Positions 9,206-21,639 of a stretch of DNA of 64,000 nt are shown here, piece after piece (position 1 is the first letter of the stretch; each line of letters starts with the position of its first letter). Below the pieces are notes generated by a model. It had not been told where the DNA came from and made no database searches. It was given only the letters and a program-made list of their open reading frames with translations. The position numbers and the translations under genes were made by a program. Source of the DNA: Congeria kusceri (Eukaryota > Mollusca > Bivalvia > Myida > Dreissenidae). The stretch is taken from contig CM051024.1 of assembly GCA_027627225.1 (NCBI GenBank), positions 47,031,047 to 47,095,046 on the forward strand, read 5' to 3'.

Positions 9206-12200
9206 ATATGTGTAAATATCATGTTATATTATATTAAAACAAATGTATGCAAATACGTGTATGTTTATATGCTATGTGTATACATGCATACAAATCTATA
9301 ATGTAAATGTATGTTCATGCATATGAAGATGAATTGATGCGACTATGTTATGTAATGCACTTGTGTAAAATAAACCATGTACATTGTAATTTAAAATAAA
9401 ATAAAATTAAGAAGTCAATAACACAAATATGTTCAAAACTCTTTTATTCTTCCTTTATTCTTTATTAACATACAAAATATATATTAGTATATGCTATAGC
9501 ATGATTACTAAACTACATAACATACATATATGTACAACCAACGACCAGCTGCCTGTGCAAGTTGCGCTGCATTAATAGACCACCTGTGTTAAGAGACCAC
9601 TTTCAAGAATCACCACAGGTTGTCTTGTAAGACAGGTTAGACTGTACTTCGCGAGTGAAATGAGTCACTGAATATAAATATGCATTGTTTCTATGAGATA
9701 TATTGTTTCAATCTAAAAGAAACTCCTTTAATAATTTTGTCCGCGTATGTTTTTACAACAACTTAATGTTTGTTCTTATAACTTCATGTAAAACCGGTGT
9801 TCATTCATATTTTAAATGAAACAAAATAACGAGAAAAGTTTTTCCATTTAAGCCAGACTGAAATGAGCAATTGTTTTTATTTCACACGACCCAGAGTTAT
9901 CATCCGTTTTTTCAACTCGCTCACCGAAAAGCCAGAAATAAATAAAGAACATTTAATTGTTGACTTTACTGTAAGATCTCCATGTTGGTTGTCCTGGAAA
10001 GCTTAGTTGCTTGCGGGCTGCATAAGTAGATCTGCAATTTTATATGAGCGCGAATGAAATATAATACTAGTTGAACTTGAGATTCAAACATTTTTTGTCA
10101 GTTCATTAAAAAAAAATCATTAGATGAACTACACCGCAAAAGCCGTAAAAGGTCCGCGCAGCGCTGAAACTTCATCAACGTGTTTTATGTGACGTCGTTA
10201 TTTTTAATGATAAAAGAATACAAAATGTCGATCAACTTTCTCTCTAAATGAAACACAAGACCTTATTATATGCCTTATTATACCATCGTAGTTTTACGGT
10301 CATTGTATTGAAGTTTATATTTTCTCAGAGTACTGCTTTTATAGATAAACCGATGTAGCAGCGATTAGTGCGTTCACAAGTGTCATTTCGATACATTGCA
10401 AAAAATAAAATCACGACGCGCGATAGCAAAATCGTAACCAACAAAAAATATCATTACAGCATCATGTAACGTGATAAAAACACATCTTATTACATTTTTT
10501 TATTAAAGAACAAATATAAAAAACGTTGATGTTTTGTTAATAAGCAGTTTGCGCATTCTTACGGACAAACACGCGCGATTACTATAAAGCTAAATAAATG
10601 TATAATAAATATCGATATGTCACAATCATCTGACACTGTCGAATGAAATTATTATTTATTACGCATAAATAATACATGCACATGTAAACTAAATAATATT
10701 TACGTATAATTATATGATAATTATCAAGGAAGATCGAACATATTTTTAATTTGTTTCGATCGCTAATCGCAACTAAGCGTACACAATTTTATTTCAATCG
10801 CGCATTTAATGATTGCGTTCAGTCCCACTAGTCGTACAGTCAATAAACAAACAATGACAGAATAAAACACATTTACGCGAAATCCAAAGAATTACATTAA
10901 AATTAATTCAAAATTTTGAACATATGTGCCATGATCAACTACTGATTTATCAACGAAAACACAATTTCCACACAAATCACAAAGAATATGTGTGACAAAT
11001 AGGACAATAATTAAGATAAAAGTTTATATCATGTTACAGTCAGCCCTAAAGTAAAATATAATATCAAAAATGTGTCACTTACTGCGTTTTCTGCTGTTTG
11101 CCACTAACTGATTATCGGCGTACAGATCACCAAATTCCGGTTTAGCTCAATGTACGCTTTTTTTTATACACTGTAATAAAATATAATACTTATTCAATTT
11201 AATTACCATTTAATTACTCAATGGCTGGATGCACACCAGAGCAGCAGAATTGCAACGTTCTGAGGCACGATGAAATGAAAGAAAAAACAAGTATCAACTA
11301 CATCTCTTCTTTTATTTATTTTTTAAAGACATAGCATCATATAGTTCAGATTTCAGATCATAGTCTTGCAATTTCAGGAAGAAGCCGTAATGTTGTAAAA
11401 AGCCATATTCGTTATTACATATGTTAATATGAAACTGAATAAAACATAACACACTAAATGTATATATTTCAATCATGCAGCATTTAGTCATCCTCTCTGT
11501 AACCAGTAGTGTCACTGGTGGTACAAATTATGGTAGGAGAAAACATGTTTAAAAGATGTCTGTATAATCAAATCGCTTCATTGAGTATCTTTTATTAATT
11601 GTATTAGGTAAAGGCTGATTATTTAACATAAATAGAGTTTAAGAGATAAATACTGGATTAAATCTTATAGAATGCCCGTTACATAACCCTGCATTTGTCT
11701 TTGATGTCATATTAAGGTTCATCTCGTCATAAATTAGTACACATACAAACTTGCGTTATAGAATATTATGTAGAATCAACCTGTGTCATGATTATGATAT
11801 TTATCTAATGAATAATATCACCATGAAGTTTTGTGTAAACATATTGTTTTTTCAGTATGTATGTTGTGTTACTCAACCCCTTACTTGGTGTTATTCTGTT
11901 TATTAAACCGTCAATAACGATCATATATACACACTGGTTATAAATTATTATATTATAAAAATCATCAAATGAAATTTCTGGTAAACAGAGACAAATTTAA
12001 AACAAGATACCATGTCTTATTTATTGTAATATTTGTTTAATGTTTTGCAATTGTCCCTCTAGTAACCAAACCTATCCATTGTGTTTCCATTTAAGCAGTA
12101 ACTACAGGGTCAGGGTCAAAGAAATATTTTATCAAAAGTTGAGTCCAAAAGAATAATATGCAATCGTCAACAGCATTTGTTCATGAAAGACAAATCATCT

Positions 12201-13567
12201 TGCTATAACAATGGAGTAATACCAGTCAAAATATATGATTTTTGAGTTCAAAAGTTACGTAACACCAGAGACAACAAATGTACGTTTGTCTCATGTATAC
12301 ATCTTTTAGCTACATAATCTCCGTAAGGGATGCGTTTGGTTGTTGTCGGTTATTAGACAGACTTTGTAGGGCTAAGTTATTACACGATTATTTGATAATA
12401 AATTCGCTACACATTACAATTAGCACGTAGTAACACCAGGGACACGGTCACAAGATACACACCTTACACATTTGTATTTCTTGTAGTGCTTGCTTATTTC
12501 GGCGAAATACTTCTTTAAACACAATGTGTGCTGAAAAGAGTACACTTACATGTTTTAAATAACTCTGCGGTATACATTCTAAGAAATAACCATGATTGCA
12601 ACAAAAAAGGCCAAATCATCCATAAACAATGGGTTTTAGGAGCATTGAAGACGTATTTGATACAATTACTGATGAACAAATAATATTAAATGCTTACTGT
12701 TTTACCAACTAAATCGACATTATATGGTAGAAACACAATTAACATACAAGCTTTCAGTAATGAAATCACAAGTATATGGACTTTTTTTTAGATGGCACAC
12801 ATATTATATATGAAACTTGGGCTTATTTGATGCAGAAATTAATACTAGCTGTGTCATATTATGGTCGAAACATAAAAATGAACTTCTGACAAGTTGCCAA
12901 CAGGGTAATGTATGTTGTTGATATATATTACTTTATTACATACATTATTAACCCATCACACATATCTAGTAAACCCATTCTTTCCTTTTATGCATAAAAG
13001 ATAAATTAATGATTTACTGGTACACGTATGCATCTGTTTAGATATAGTTAGTTAAAAAAACGTATAATAATACCAAACATTGAATAAATGGTTCTTCTAA
13101 TTTCTTCTAAATACATCAGGCTGATAATTAAGTACGGTTGGTATTATATGCTGTTGTTTAACAAGTTAGTATTTGCAAATATGTTGATTGCAAAAATCTA
13201 CTTTCATTTTTATGTAAAACATAAATGAAGACAAGATAGTAGTAGCAATAATATATTGATGTTATTTAAATATATATACACTGCTTAAAATATGTTTTCG
13301 ATGCGCGGTTCCAGCAGGTTCGAACTCACGCCTACAACATCGCACACTTCAATGAAAACTGTTTACGCTACACTACAGTTATAAGTAGTGCGTATGCACA
13401 TAGCGGTACTTCATGTACATTTCATTCATATTGATTTTACTACTACCCCTACATTTTCCGCGCCCGCGAAAAGTTTTACGGTGACAACTTTGTAGAATTA
13501 TATATAAAACGTTTTTTTTTATTAAAACGAAACCTATGTGTTAAGCAATGATTCAATGAATACTTCA
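9203..13567. other. Gene-free AT-rich stretch
   Basis: Nothing was recognised as coding, RNA or clear repeat. Short frames such as 11312-11515 on the minus strand have no recognisable motif. A weak tRNA-like stretch lies at 13305-13380. Confidence 0.55.
13305..13380 (-). repeat. Degenerate tRNA-like repeat
   Basis: The minus strand carries GAGTTCGAACCTGC, a good B-box-like motif, preceded by TAGTGTAGCG at about the A-box distance. Acceptor-stem pairing is absent, so this is a SINE or tRNA remnant rather than a tRNA gene. Confidence 0.35.
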
Positions 13568-13592
13568 TTATATATATATAATTATATATATA

Positions 13593-13665
<73 letters not shown>

Positions 13666-13712
13666 TTATTTATTTATTTATTTTTATTTTTTTTTTTTTT
13701 TTTTTTTTTTGA
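13568..13712 (+). repeat. AT / TTTA / poly-T simple repeat
   Basis: (AT)n of about 90 bp, then (TTTA)n, then about 30 T. It produces the low-complexity frame at 13538-13741. Confidence 0.97.
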
Positions 13713-14365
13713 AAATGTTACAGTGTAATAGCCGCCGATAAGCTCCTGTAAAAAGAAGCCAATTATGAGTTTTTCAACACTGGTTCCTAATGACTTCTTC
13801 CGTTTTACATCGCAGTATATGGTTATTAACTTTATCGGGTTGTTTCGATTTATGTGAATATATTTGATGTAAGACCGTACATATACTCTTTAACTAAATC
13901 AGCAAAAATGCACAAGTCTATTGATAGGAATAGAGAAGGCCATATATATTGGACATATCTATTTAGTATATCTCACGTTTGTCTACAATGATGAATTCCC
14001 ATTACCCAAGAAAGAGATATTTTGACTGTCAAAAACATTTAAACCGTTTTGACACGTGACCAAGCGAAAAGTGACTGTCAGGTCATGTGACCGAGCTGAC
14101 ATTTTGAATGTCACATAAGAGCAACTAACTGTGTTAGTTTTTTTCGCAACATTTATGAAAAAATTGCCTCCCTTGTCGAGACGACATAATAGTCGTGACG
14201 TCACTATTCAATGTGTAAACAAACGATTCTCTTCAAATTTAACTGTCAGAAAAATAGTTAGCAAATATTTCTAAAGATTAAAGAAGATTTAGGCATTATT
14301 CAAACTTGATCGGCAGAATTAAGCATGTGTTTACATGTTTTACTCAATTTTGTTCGGTATAATAG

Positions 14366-14512
14366 AATAAATATCAAATGGCAGCGTGTGTGACATTGAT
14401 ACTGTCAACCCTCGAAACAGAAGGTCACCACTCGGCATTTGCCTCGGGTGACATTCTGCCCTCGGGTTGACAATATCAAAGTTACACACGCTGCCATAAG
14501 ATATTTATATAA
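14366..14512. mobile_element. 147-bp foldback element
   Basis: GGCAGCGTGTGTGACATTGA near the left mirrors TCAAAGTTACACACGCTGCC at the right. ATAAATATC flanks both arms in inverted orientation, and the centre is itself symmetric (GTCACC..GGTGAC). The whole element can fold into one hairpin. Confidence 0.8.
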
Positions 14513-15213
14513 TATACAATTTAAGTGTCTACTTTTGCAGATTCTTCATACCATTTTACATGAGATGTAAATGAAGTGCTGTTGTGATGAGAAGGCGATA
14601 CTTCGATTTTACTTCATTTTCATCGACCATTGTAGCTAAGGTACATGCACATCCTGTTTCAGTATTATTAAAGAGGAAGATTTTACATACATTTCTCAGA
14701 AGCCTGTCCATCCTAGTGGACAACACCTCCTTCGTACAAACGCATTCATTCTTAAACAGGCAGTGAATAAATTAAGAAGAACGATAAAATTAAGAAACAA
14801 CATAAAACATATGTCCAATACGTATTTTAGGTCATGTTTGCGTTTCTGGTGAAACTTGTGATTGGATATAAATTAGAGCCATAAATAGGATAGTCACAGT
14901 GTTTTACCGAGCCTGTTGGTAAAATGCATACCAAACACTCTTGGAATATAACTTTGTTATTGCTACGAACTTGAGAATTAGGGAAAGAAGAAATACATCA
15001 GACAGAGAGAGAGGTTAGTTCGGAGCTCATAGTTTGACGAGTTGCTCGTGAAAGTTACAATCACACAAAACGACCAGATCCACAACAGGGTAGAGTTCGA
15101 TAGATCAACCGTAGTGTCCTACAGTAAAGTAAGGTGTCTGAGATATATGTTTTAACTTTAAAAACTGATTAATGTATGAAGTGGATTAAGTATAATTTAA
15201 AACCAGAAACATA

Positions 15214-15362
15214 TTGACACATTTCCTGATAAAGCTCGCTTACCACTCACACACTCAAACTCTCACACACTCGCTTATTTACCAACTCACCCGCACATTC
15301 ACTTATTCGCTCGACCACGCCCTCACTCTCTTATTCCCTAACTTCACTCACACGCTCGGCTC
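15214..15362 (+). repeat. Degenerate CACTCA-rich tract
   Basis: Pyrimidine/A sequence built from CACTCA, CTCACACA and CTCGCTTATT variants. No fixed period is visible. Confidence 0.5.
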
Positions 15363-16084
15363 TCGGTGTCAAGTAAAAACAATAAATAACAGACAATAAC
15401 ACCACAAAAAAACTGATTCGTAACGCTTTCGGCGTAGACATAGGTTGTTCTGCCTCTCCTAGTAGTCACGGCGAGAACCACCCTTTGACAAGTCAACCGT
15501 GATCTTTACCAAGCCTTCTTGATTTGCCTTTGAATGATTAAAACATGTATTGTTAGTTTTGGTTCGTTTATTTAGCTTAGTCGTTGAACATTAGCGTAAG
15601 ATGTCCACAGAAACTACACGTTCGTGTCTCCTGATGTTGATTGAAATAGTCTTATTAGGTAATAATAACTATAATTGTTTTACACACGTGTAACATTTGC
15701 ATAAAACGTTTTGTTTTTCAAAAACATATCGTAATCGCAAATCTACCCGCCAATGTCAGTTTCACTGGCAGATAATAGACCTGTCGAACCTTAAAATTGA
15801 TAATTGTCAATCCCCTAACTTTGGTATACATATAGCCTTGTAAAAAGAACGTAAATATACACGGGGCTTGGATATGTAATCGGTATATCTTTTTTGGAAA
15901 TCTTTAATTTAGAAAGTATTTGTATTATTTCATTAGTAGTAATGCACAATATTTACGTATCGACTAAAATGTATTAATAGTTTGGTTCACTTTTTTTATA
16001 ATAAACAGTAAATCGTACATATAAAATAATAAAGACCAATTGTTTACAGTAACAAATACAATTCTACAGTCTAATATATGTTAA

Positions 16085-16400
16085 TCATACTTAATATTGA
16101 TTGTTTAGCAAAAGGATTTATATGATTTACTTCAGTCTTTGTTGGGAAGCCACATCCTGTGTTTGCTATGACTGACGGATACCATAGAAATGTGTATGTA
16201 CTTTATCAGTTATCTTACAGCCATTTAAAAGAATGAAATAAATTATATGTTTGTCACATTTACCATTGATTGTATAGCTAAAGGGTTAACCTGATGTTTT
16301 ACTAAAGTCTTTGTTGGGAAGCCACATCATATGTTTGATTTGGCTGATGGATACCGCAGAAATTGTATGTACTGTTGCCGTTATATTACAGCCATTAAAC
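16085..16400 (+). repeat. 172-bp direct duplication
   Basis: TCTTTGTTGGGAAGCCACAT begins at 16136 and again at 16308. Before each copy is a related ATTGATTGT.TAGC.AAAGG segment, and after each GATGGATACC/GACGGATACC and TTACAGCCATT. The copies are diverged, so the duplication is not recent. Confidence 0.75.
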
Positions 16401-16419
16401 AATATATATTTTATGAAGA

Positions 16420-17512
16420 AGTCAAACTTCAAACATAGCTAATTTATTTAATCACAACGTTTCGGCTGAAAAGCCTTCTTCAGGTAACATGTTATGACAA
16501 AGACGTTATAATGACGTCATGACGTCATAATACATGTAACATAATTTGGCGTACTTATTACAATATATAGGATTCACAAAAGATACACCATACATGTAAA
16601 ATGCAAATAGAGCAACGTGTTAATAAATACAAGTATGAACTATATATATGTCATACGTACACCTGATACAATACAACTATTAGTAAAGTAATTTTGTGTT
16701 CATACCATTAGGCATGATGGTACTAAGTTTATACATACACTCAGTTTCTTTTAAAAGTCGCTGCCAATTGTTATTAACTTTATCAATCGGCATAAATGAA
16801 AAGTCATCAATACAGTGGCCATTAGAATTGAAATGTTCCGATACAGAAGTAACTTTGTCTGGATAAGGCTTGCTATCAAACTTATGGCTATTCATTCTAA
16901 CACTACATTTTTGATGAGTTTGTCCAACATAGTGTGATTTACATTTTTTACATGTTATAAGGTAAATGTCATCTGTAAATGAACACGATAAATTATGTTT
17001 AACTTGATACTCTTTGCACAAAGTACTGCTAGAGAATTCATCAGATTCAGTGATATAACAACAGTGGGAACAACGGGGTCTAAAACATTTTGAAACTTGA
17101 CAATTGGTACCAGCAGAATAGTTCAATTCAGAATGCACTAATAAATCTTGTAAATTAAATGGGCGTTTGTAAGCTATAACAGGTTTACAATTATAAATGT
17201 CTCGAACACTCTGTTTTGAAGAATTTGTCAAAAGTCCCCAGTATTGGTTGATTGTCTTTCCTATATTCGGTAGAGATGGATTGTAAGTGCAAACAAAGGG
17301 TATAATGGCAGTGTCAGTTTTTGTAACGGGTTGTAGTGCTTAATCCATGGAGAATGCGGCTGCCTTAGATATGGCCTGGTTCTCAATATCATCTGGGTAG
17401 TTGCGATCCTTGAAATGTTCACGGATGTTTTTCGCAGTCTCGTTTGAATTGTTCAGTGTCAGACGTTATTCTTCGATACCTTTTGGATTGACTGAATGGT
17501 AACATGTTATGT
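16420..17512 (-). mobile_element. 5'-truncated Penelope-like retroelement
   Basis: Read on the minus strand, this contains only the 3' end of a Penelope-like element: the tail of the RT-to-endonuclease region, a GIY-YIG-type endonuclease domain and a 3' untranslated part. No RT palm motifs remain. The 3' part holds the segment TTTCGGCTGAAAAGCCTTCT, a palindrome-like motif often seen at Penelope-like ends. A 14-bp sequence GGTAACATGTTATG occurs at 16483-16496 and again at 17499-17512. It could be a target duplication or an element-borne terminal repeat. The copy lies directly upstream of the first exon of the decayed receptor gene. Confidence 0.75.
16680..17480 (-). pseudogene. Penelope-like GIY-YIG endonuclease remnant
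   Basis: The open part (to 17339) reads IIPFVCTYNPSLPNIGKTIN, then a Cys-rich segment CFRPRCSHC, then the endonuclease core YLITCKKCKSHYVGQT, followed by RMNSHK, VSEHFNSNGHC and the family's C-terminal MYKLSTIMPNGMN. This order is characteristic of the C-terminus of Penelope-like element proteins, where the endonuclease nicks DNA for target-primed reverse transcription. An in-frame TAA at 17340-17342 (minus strand) separates it from upstream sense sequence IREHFKDRNYPDD. The RT domain is missing, so the copy is dead. The frame has no ATG start of its own, as expected for a fragment. Confidence 0.8.
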
Positions 17513-17680
17513 TATGTCATAAAAAGCCATTGAACAACAAATACATGATCAGTTGGTAAATCATTCAGTTTCATTTCTTTCAACATAGTTTACAGCAGTT
17601 TTCTCATTTATGTACTTTCAAATATAATTTGCCTTGGAGAACACTAATTGTAATGTATATTTATTCTTTCTTACTAATAG

Positions 17681-17842
17681 ACAATTTTACGGACAAGCAA
17701 ATCAGATTGGTAGGTGGCAACAGTGAACTAGATGGAAGGGTTGAAATACGGATCGATGGCATTTAGGGAACAATATGTGCAGACGAATGGTTCGATATTA
17801 TGCTGCAGATGTTCTGTGTCGAATGCTGAACAATAATCTAAG
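17681..17842 (+). pseudogene. SRCR1 half A exon, nonsense and frameshift
   Basis: It reads [20 protein letters not shown], near-identical to the exon at 49775. TAG at 17764-17766 replaces the Trp codon of VWG, and a frameshift after WFD puts ADVLCRML in another frame. Splice sites aatag and gttagc remain. Confidence 0.85.
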
Positions 17843-18004
17843 GTTAGCTATTTGAATTAATACATTTCTAATCATGTTTAAAAAATGCCCATATGAGGCG
17901 ATTATATAGAAGAGTTTAGATAACTGCTTTGTACTTAAATATTCGTTGGAAAAATGTCATATGTGTATCAAAATGATGATGATGAAAAAAATAAAAATAA
18001 AATA

Positions 18005-18016
18005 CTTTTATAATAA

Positions 18017-18047
<31 letters not shown>
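18005..18047 (+). repeat. AAT microsatellite, left part
   Basis: (AAT)n run split by the TIR element. The right part continues at 18826-18866 and passes into ATT repeats. Confidence 0.9.
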
Positions 18048-18048
<1 letters not shown>

Positions 18049-18825
18049 CGTATTTACCCTATGTATTGGGACACTTAAAAATAATTACAATATTTCTTGT
18101 CCCAATATAAAGGGTCATAAAAAAAATAATAGCCTAAAATGTGTCCCGAATAAAGGGTGATATTCGACCCAATGACACATACCGATTGTCGTTATGCCGC
18201 GTGCTTAACTGAGTGGAGCGTGTCAATTAAGAACACCGGGTAGTATAGCGTGTTAGTACACAGTTTTCAACACGGGTCAATTAAACAAGCCCTAGACGTG
18301 TTTGTTTAGCGATAAGAACGCCGCATGTGGCACACTAATTGGCTTCATGAGAGACGCGACAATTATCACATACTACCGGGTAGGTACGCTAATACTGGTT
18401 GTTGTTAATTGACATTAATTGACAATTTTATAGTTTGTTATAAGAAGTTCAATAAAAAATTTAATATGAATATCATTTTACGCACATGACGTAATACATG
18501 CATTTAAATTTTCAAAACGGTAGTCTGTGTGTTGTTATTATATAAAAGGGATACACTCTTATCATTTTCAGCATATCTATTGCAATATACGGTGTACAGC
18601 AGATCTATACAAATCTGATCATATTGAAATCGAGAGATAATTATGTTAAACTGGCAAAATTGAAGACAATTTACCATTATATTTTGGTGTCGCAATATTT
18701 ACGGACAAGAAGGAATTCAAATTTTAAAAGTGTCCAAATATTAAGGGACTCAAAAAATAATTATTTTCCTGAAAAATAGGTGTGTCCCAATATTTAGGGT
18801 GTCCCAATACATAGGGTAAATACGG
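18048..18825. mobile_element. 778-bp TIR element in an AAT microsatellite
   Basis: The left end CCGTATTTACCCTATGTATT is the exact inverse of the right end. Inside the termini both arms carry GGGACAC-type repeats. It sits within (AAT)n: the left flank ends TAATA and the right flank starts TAATA, so a TA or TAATA target duplication cannot be separated from the microsatellite. There is no transposase frame, so it is non-autonomous. Confidence 0.85.
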
Positions 18826-19310
18826 TAATAACAATAATAATAATAATAATAATTATTATTATTTTGCGATATCTGCTATATTTCTATGCAGATCAATACT
18901 TTCAATACTCATAATATACCGAGTACTGAACCATTATTTTCAATTGCGAACTTGAAACATTGTATATCGCTCTTCATTTTACACATCTCAAATTGGCCAT
19001 ATGTTAAATCGATGATTGATGTGGTATAATATTGTCAACGATAGATTTATAATTTAAGAAGTATTTATGCAATGATTGCTTAACACATACGTAGGTAAAT
19101 AAACGGTAAAATATAGTTTTTTATTATTATAAACAGTGGTCACAGTGACTCTTTTTGCATATTTGGCATTGCACATATTTTTCTTAACGATTCCATCTAC
19201 TGCTACTAGTAAAATATATTCGTGCAAAATGGGAATATGACTTGTTTTAAAACGTGTCTATATTTCAAGAAAGTATCGTCGATGTGCCCCTTTAATTTCA
19301 TAAATCATAC

Positions 19311-19459
19311 CTTTGCAAACAACAGCCAGTTGATAGCTACACGTGTAAACCGTTGTGTAATGGCACTCATTGATAGTCACTGCTTTGGGAGGACACGTCA
19401 GGTTTCCTATGAAGCCGTTCTTGTTATTGTATCCCCACATATTATCAACGTATCTTATA
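19311..19459 (-). pseudogene. Inverted SRCR2 half B exon, intact
   Basis: On the minus strand an AG acceptor is followed by an open 149-nt exon reading GFIGNLTCPPKAVTINECHY and on to YQLAVVCK, then a gtatga donor. The length and both phases equal those of the plus-strand exon 52696-52844 of the intact gene. It lies between plus-strand exons of the same decayed gene, so it must have been inverted. It cannot be spliced into a plus-strand transcript. Confidence 0.85.
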
Positions 19460-19639
19460 CTGTAAACATGTTTTAACAAATTTATGTCGCCATACACATG
19501 CATTTGTTTGAACTGTAATGTAAACAAATACTTCACTCGGTCGTTTATAATCTTATTTTTGTATATCTAAATGTGTTCATATGTATGTATAATCAGTTAT
19601 GTAAGGAAAACATCATTGTTATATTGTATTGCGTTTCAG

Positions 19640-19784
19640 ATTGCGGTCCAGTTAATATACCATAAGGCAAAATACAGTCGTACGACGATTCTTCAAAACA
19701 CACTCACCGTTCGTTGCCACTCTGATAATCCAACACATATACACTGCAGATGTATCAATGGAACATGGAGTGGTTCTGGAGCAT
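19640..19784 (+). pseudogene. CCP exon with stop and frameshift
   Basis: Starts DCGPVNIP, then TAA at 19663-19665. [11 protein letters not shown] and the final INGTWSGSGAC are in a different frame. It is homologous to the exon at 56064. Splice sites are preserved. Confidence 0.82.
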
Positions 19785-20608
19785 GTGAGTAACATCCAAA
19801 TCACGTGTTTATATTATGACATAATACAGTGTTCATTTACGCTACATGAACTGTAGACCAAATATCCGTCTGGTTTGCTGTAACAAATTGCAGCGATGTA
19901 AATGTGTATATTGTTTAGTTCAATAATTAGTCCTTCTGTAAAATATCTCTAACCGGATGAACGAGAAATGTAAACCATTATAAATAAATTGTGCTAAACG
20001 TAAAAATTTCAATGCTCCTAAATGTATCTATTAAAGTCGCAGTCCATAGAATATAATTCAATACATCTTCAATTGGAATTTGTTTTAATGAACGTTAAAT
20101 GAACGTCAATGACGTTTATGCGACTAAGAACTTCTTCTTATTTACGAAAGGCATTTTATAATATTATGTTCGAAAACGCTGCGTACGAACGGAATATACA
20201 TTAATGTACTTGCTGATTTACTCCAGAGGCTTAAAGGAGTTAAAAAGGTTACCAAAACGTTATTATTTGACCGATTTCAATACGTTTCTTTTTGTATTTT
20301 GATCGGTAGGATGCCAATTAGAAACGATTTCTGCAAAGTTTTATTTGTATTAACATTTTTCTGGACTGCTGCCTTAACTGTAAAATCTGCTTTGTGTCTG
20401 ATTGTGTAGTATGTATAACTACCCCACGATATACGAAGTAACATCGTTCTGTACAAACTTATAAACTGATATATAAAACTTAAGGCAGTTGTTGTTTTAT
20501 CAAAACTGTAATGTGATTCTGTCTCTTTGTTAATGGCTTATAGGAGTTTTGATTGGAATAAGTACATGTATACTCATTTGTAAAATATGTGCACTGCATT
20601 AACAAAAG

Positions 20609-20772
20609 GTAAGCCAGTCGTTATCCAAGACATGCGTTTAGTGGAATGGTCAGTGTCATATCCATTCCTAGGAACAGTGGAATTAAAAGATCAATGATAT
20701 GTGGGGGACAGTTTGTGACAGTTAGTTTGGCGAAGAAGAGGCTAAGGTGTTATGCAGAATGTTAAATGCAAG
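20609..20772 (+). pseudogene. SRCR4 half A exon, frameshifted
   Basis: [12 protein letters not shown] matches [12 protein letters not shown] of the exon at 57376. The frame is lost before NDMWGTVCDS, and a TAG follows within that second frame. The acceptor aaag and donor gtagta survive. Confidence 0.82.
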
Positions 20773-21478
20773 GTAGTAAATTATATTAGAAAAAAATATA
20801 TATACAGTAAAAATAAAAATAAAAATATCAATGTTAGCATTTTAAAGCGTCATTGGTATAAGCATATCTTTCAATCAAAAAGTTCTTAATGTAACGAGTA
20901 ATCAACTATCTTTATTTAAAACAAAAGTACAATGTGCACACAATGGTATCAGTGTCCATGAATGTAGGATGCTTCATTGAGTTCGACATTTTCTCCATTG
21001 TACATATCCAGATTAAAAACACAGGTTATGCTTTAAAATGTTTGTATCTACGCTTGTTCTGCACTCTAGTGCATCATTGTATGATACATTTAACAAATGT
21101 TAACATTGCTCTTAACTTACACTGATATTTTGCTTTCATTCAAGCAAATGTAAAACACACTTGACAATCTAATGACAGATGTATGCTTTGCAATATTCGT
21201 ACATTTTTTTCTGTTCTAACAGCCACTTACAAACGCATAGAATGATGCATTCACAGTGAAAAGCTTTTTAAACGTTTCATACAAGATTTTATTGTCTGTA
21301 TCTAGATTAATACGTCAGCGCTATATTTTATGTCTCTACAGTTTCTCTAGCTCGAAGGGTTCTGTACATCATCTTAAATTACTTACAATGGACCCGTCTA
21401 TTTATGTTTTAAAAGCATATCGTTTGAAAGTTGGTATGTCATTTAACACCTGGAGTAAACATTTGTGAACTCTTGTAG

Positions 21479-21639
21479 TTTTGTCTCGTACAAGACCGAC
21501 GCATTCTATGGTGCAGGCTCTGGTATAGTACACATTTCTGCTCTGCAATGCACGGGGCCTGAGAAAGATGTCAACGAGTGTTCGTTACACTCTGCACACA
21601 ACTGTACACATGCAAATGATGTTGGGATTGCATGCACAG
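21479..21639 (+). pseudogene. SRCR4 half B exon, open, GC donor
   Basis: Open: SYKTDAFYGAGSGIVHISAL, then LQCTGPEKDVNEC and HNCTHANDVGIACT. It has the same 161-nt length and phases as 58078-58238. The donor reads gcaaaa in place of gtaagg; GC-AG introns are a known minor class, so splicing may survive. Confidence 0.82.

Larger units (their letters stand above)
13713..16080. other. Gene-free stretch
   Basis: No exon was recognised. It contains the inverted-repeat element at 14366-14512 and a degenerate CACT/CTCA-rich tract at 15214-15362. Confidence 0.5.

Noticed and set aside
9010..9301. Three Cys/Val or Thr/His repeat frames
   Set aside because: Translations of the GT/GCGT microsatellite.
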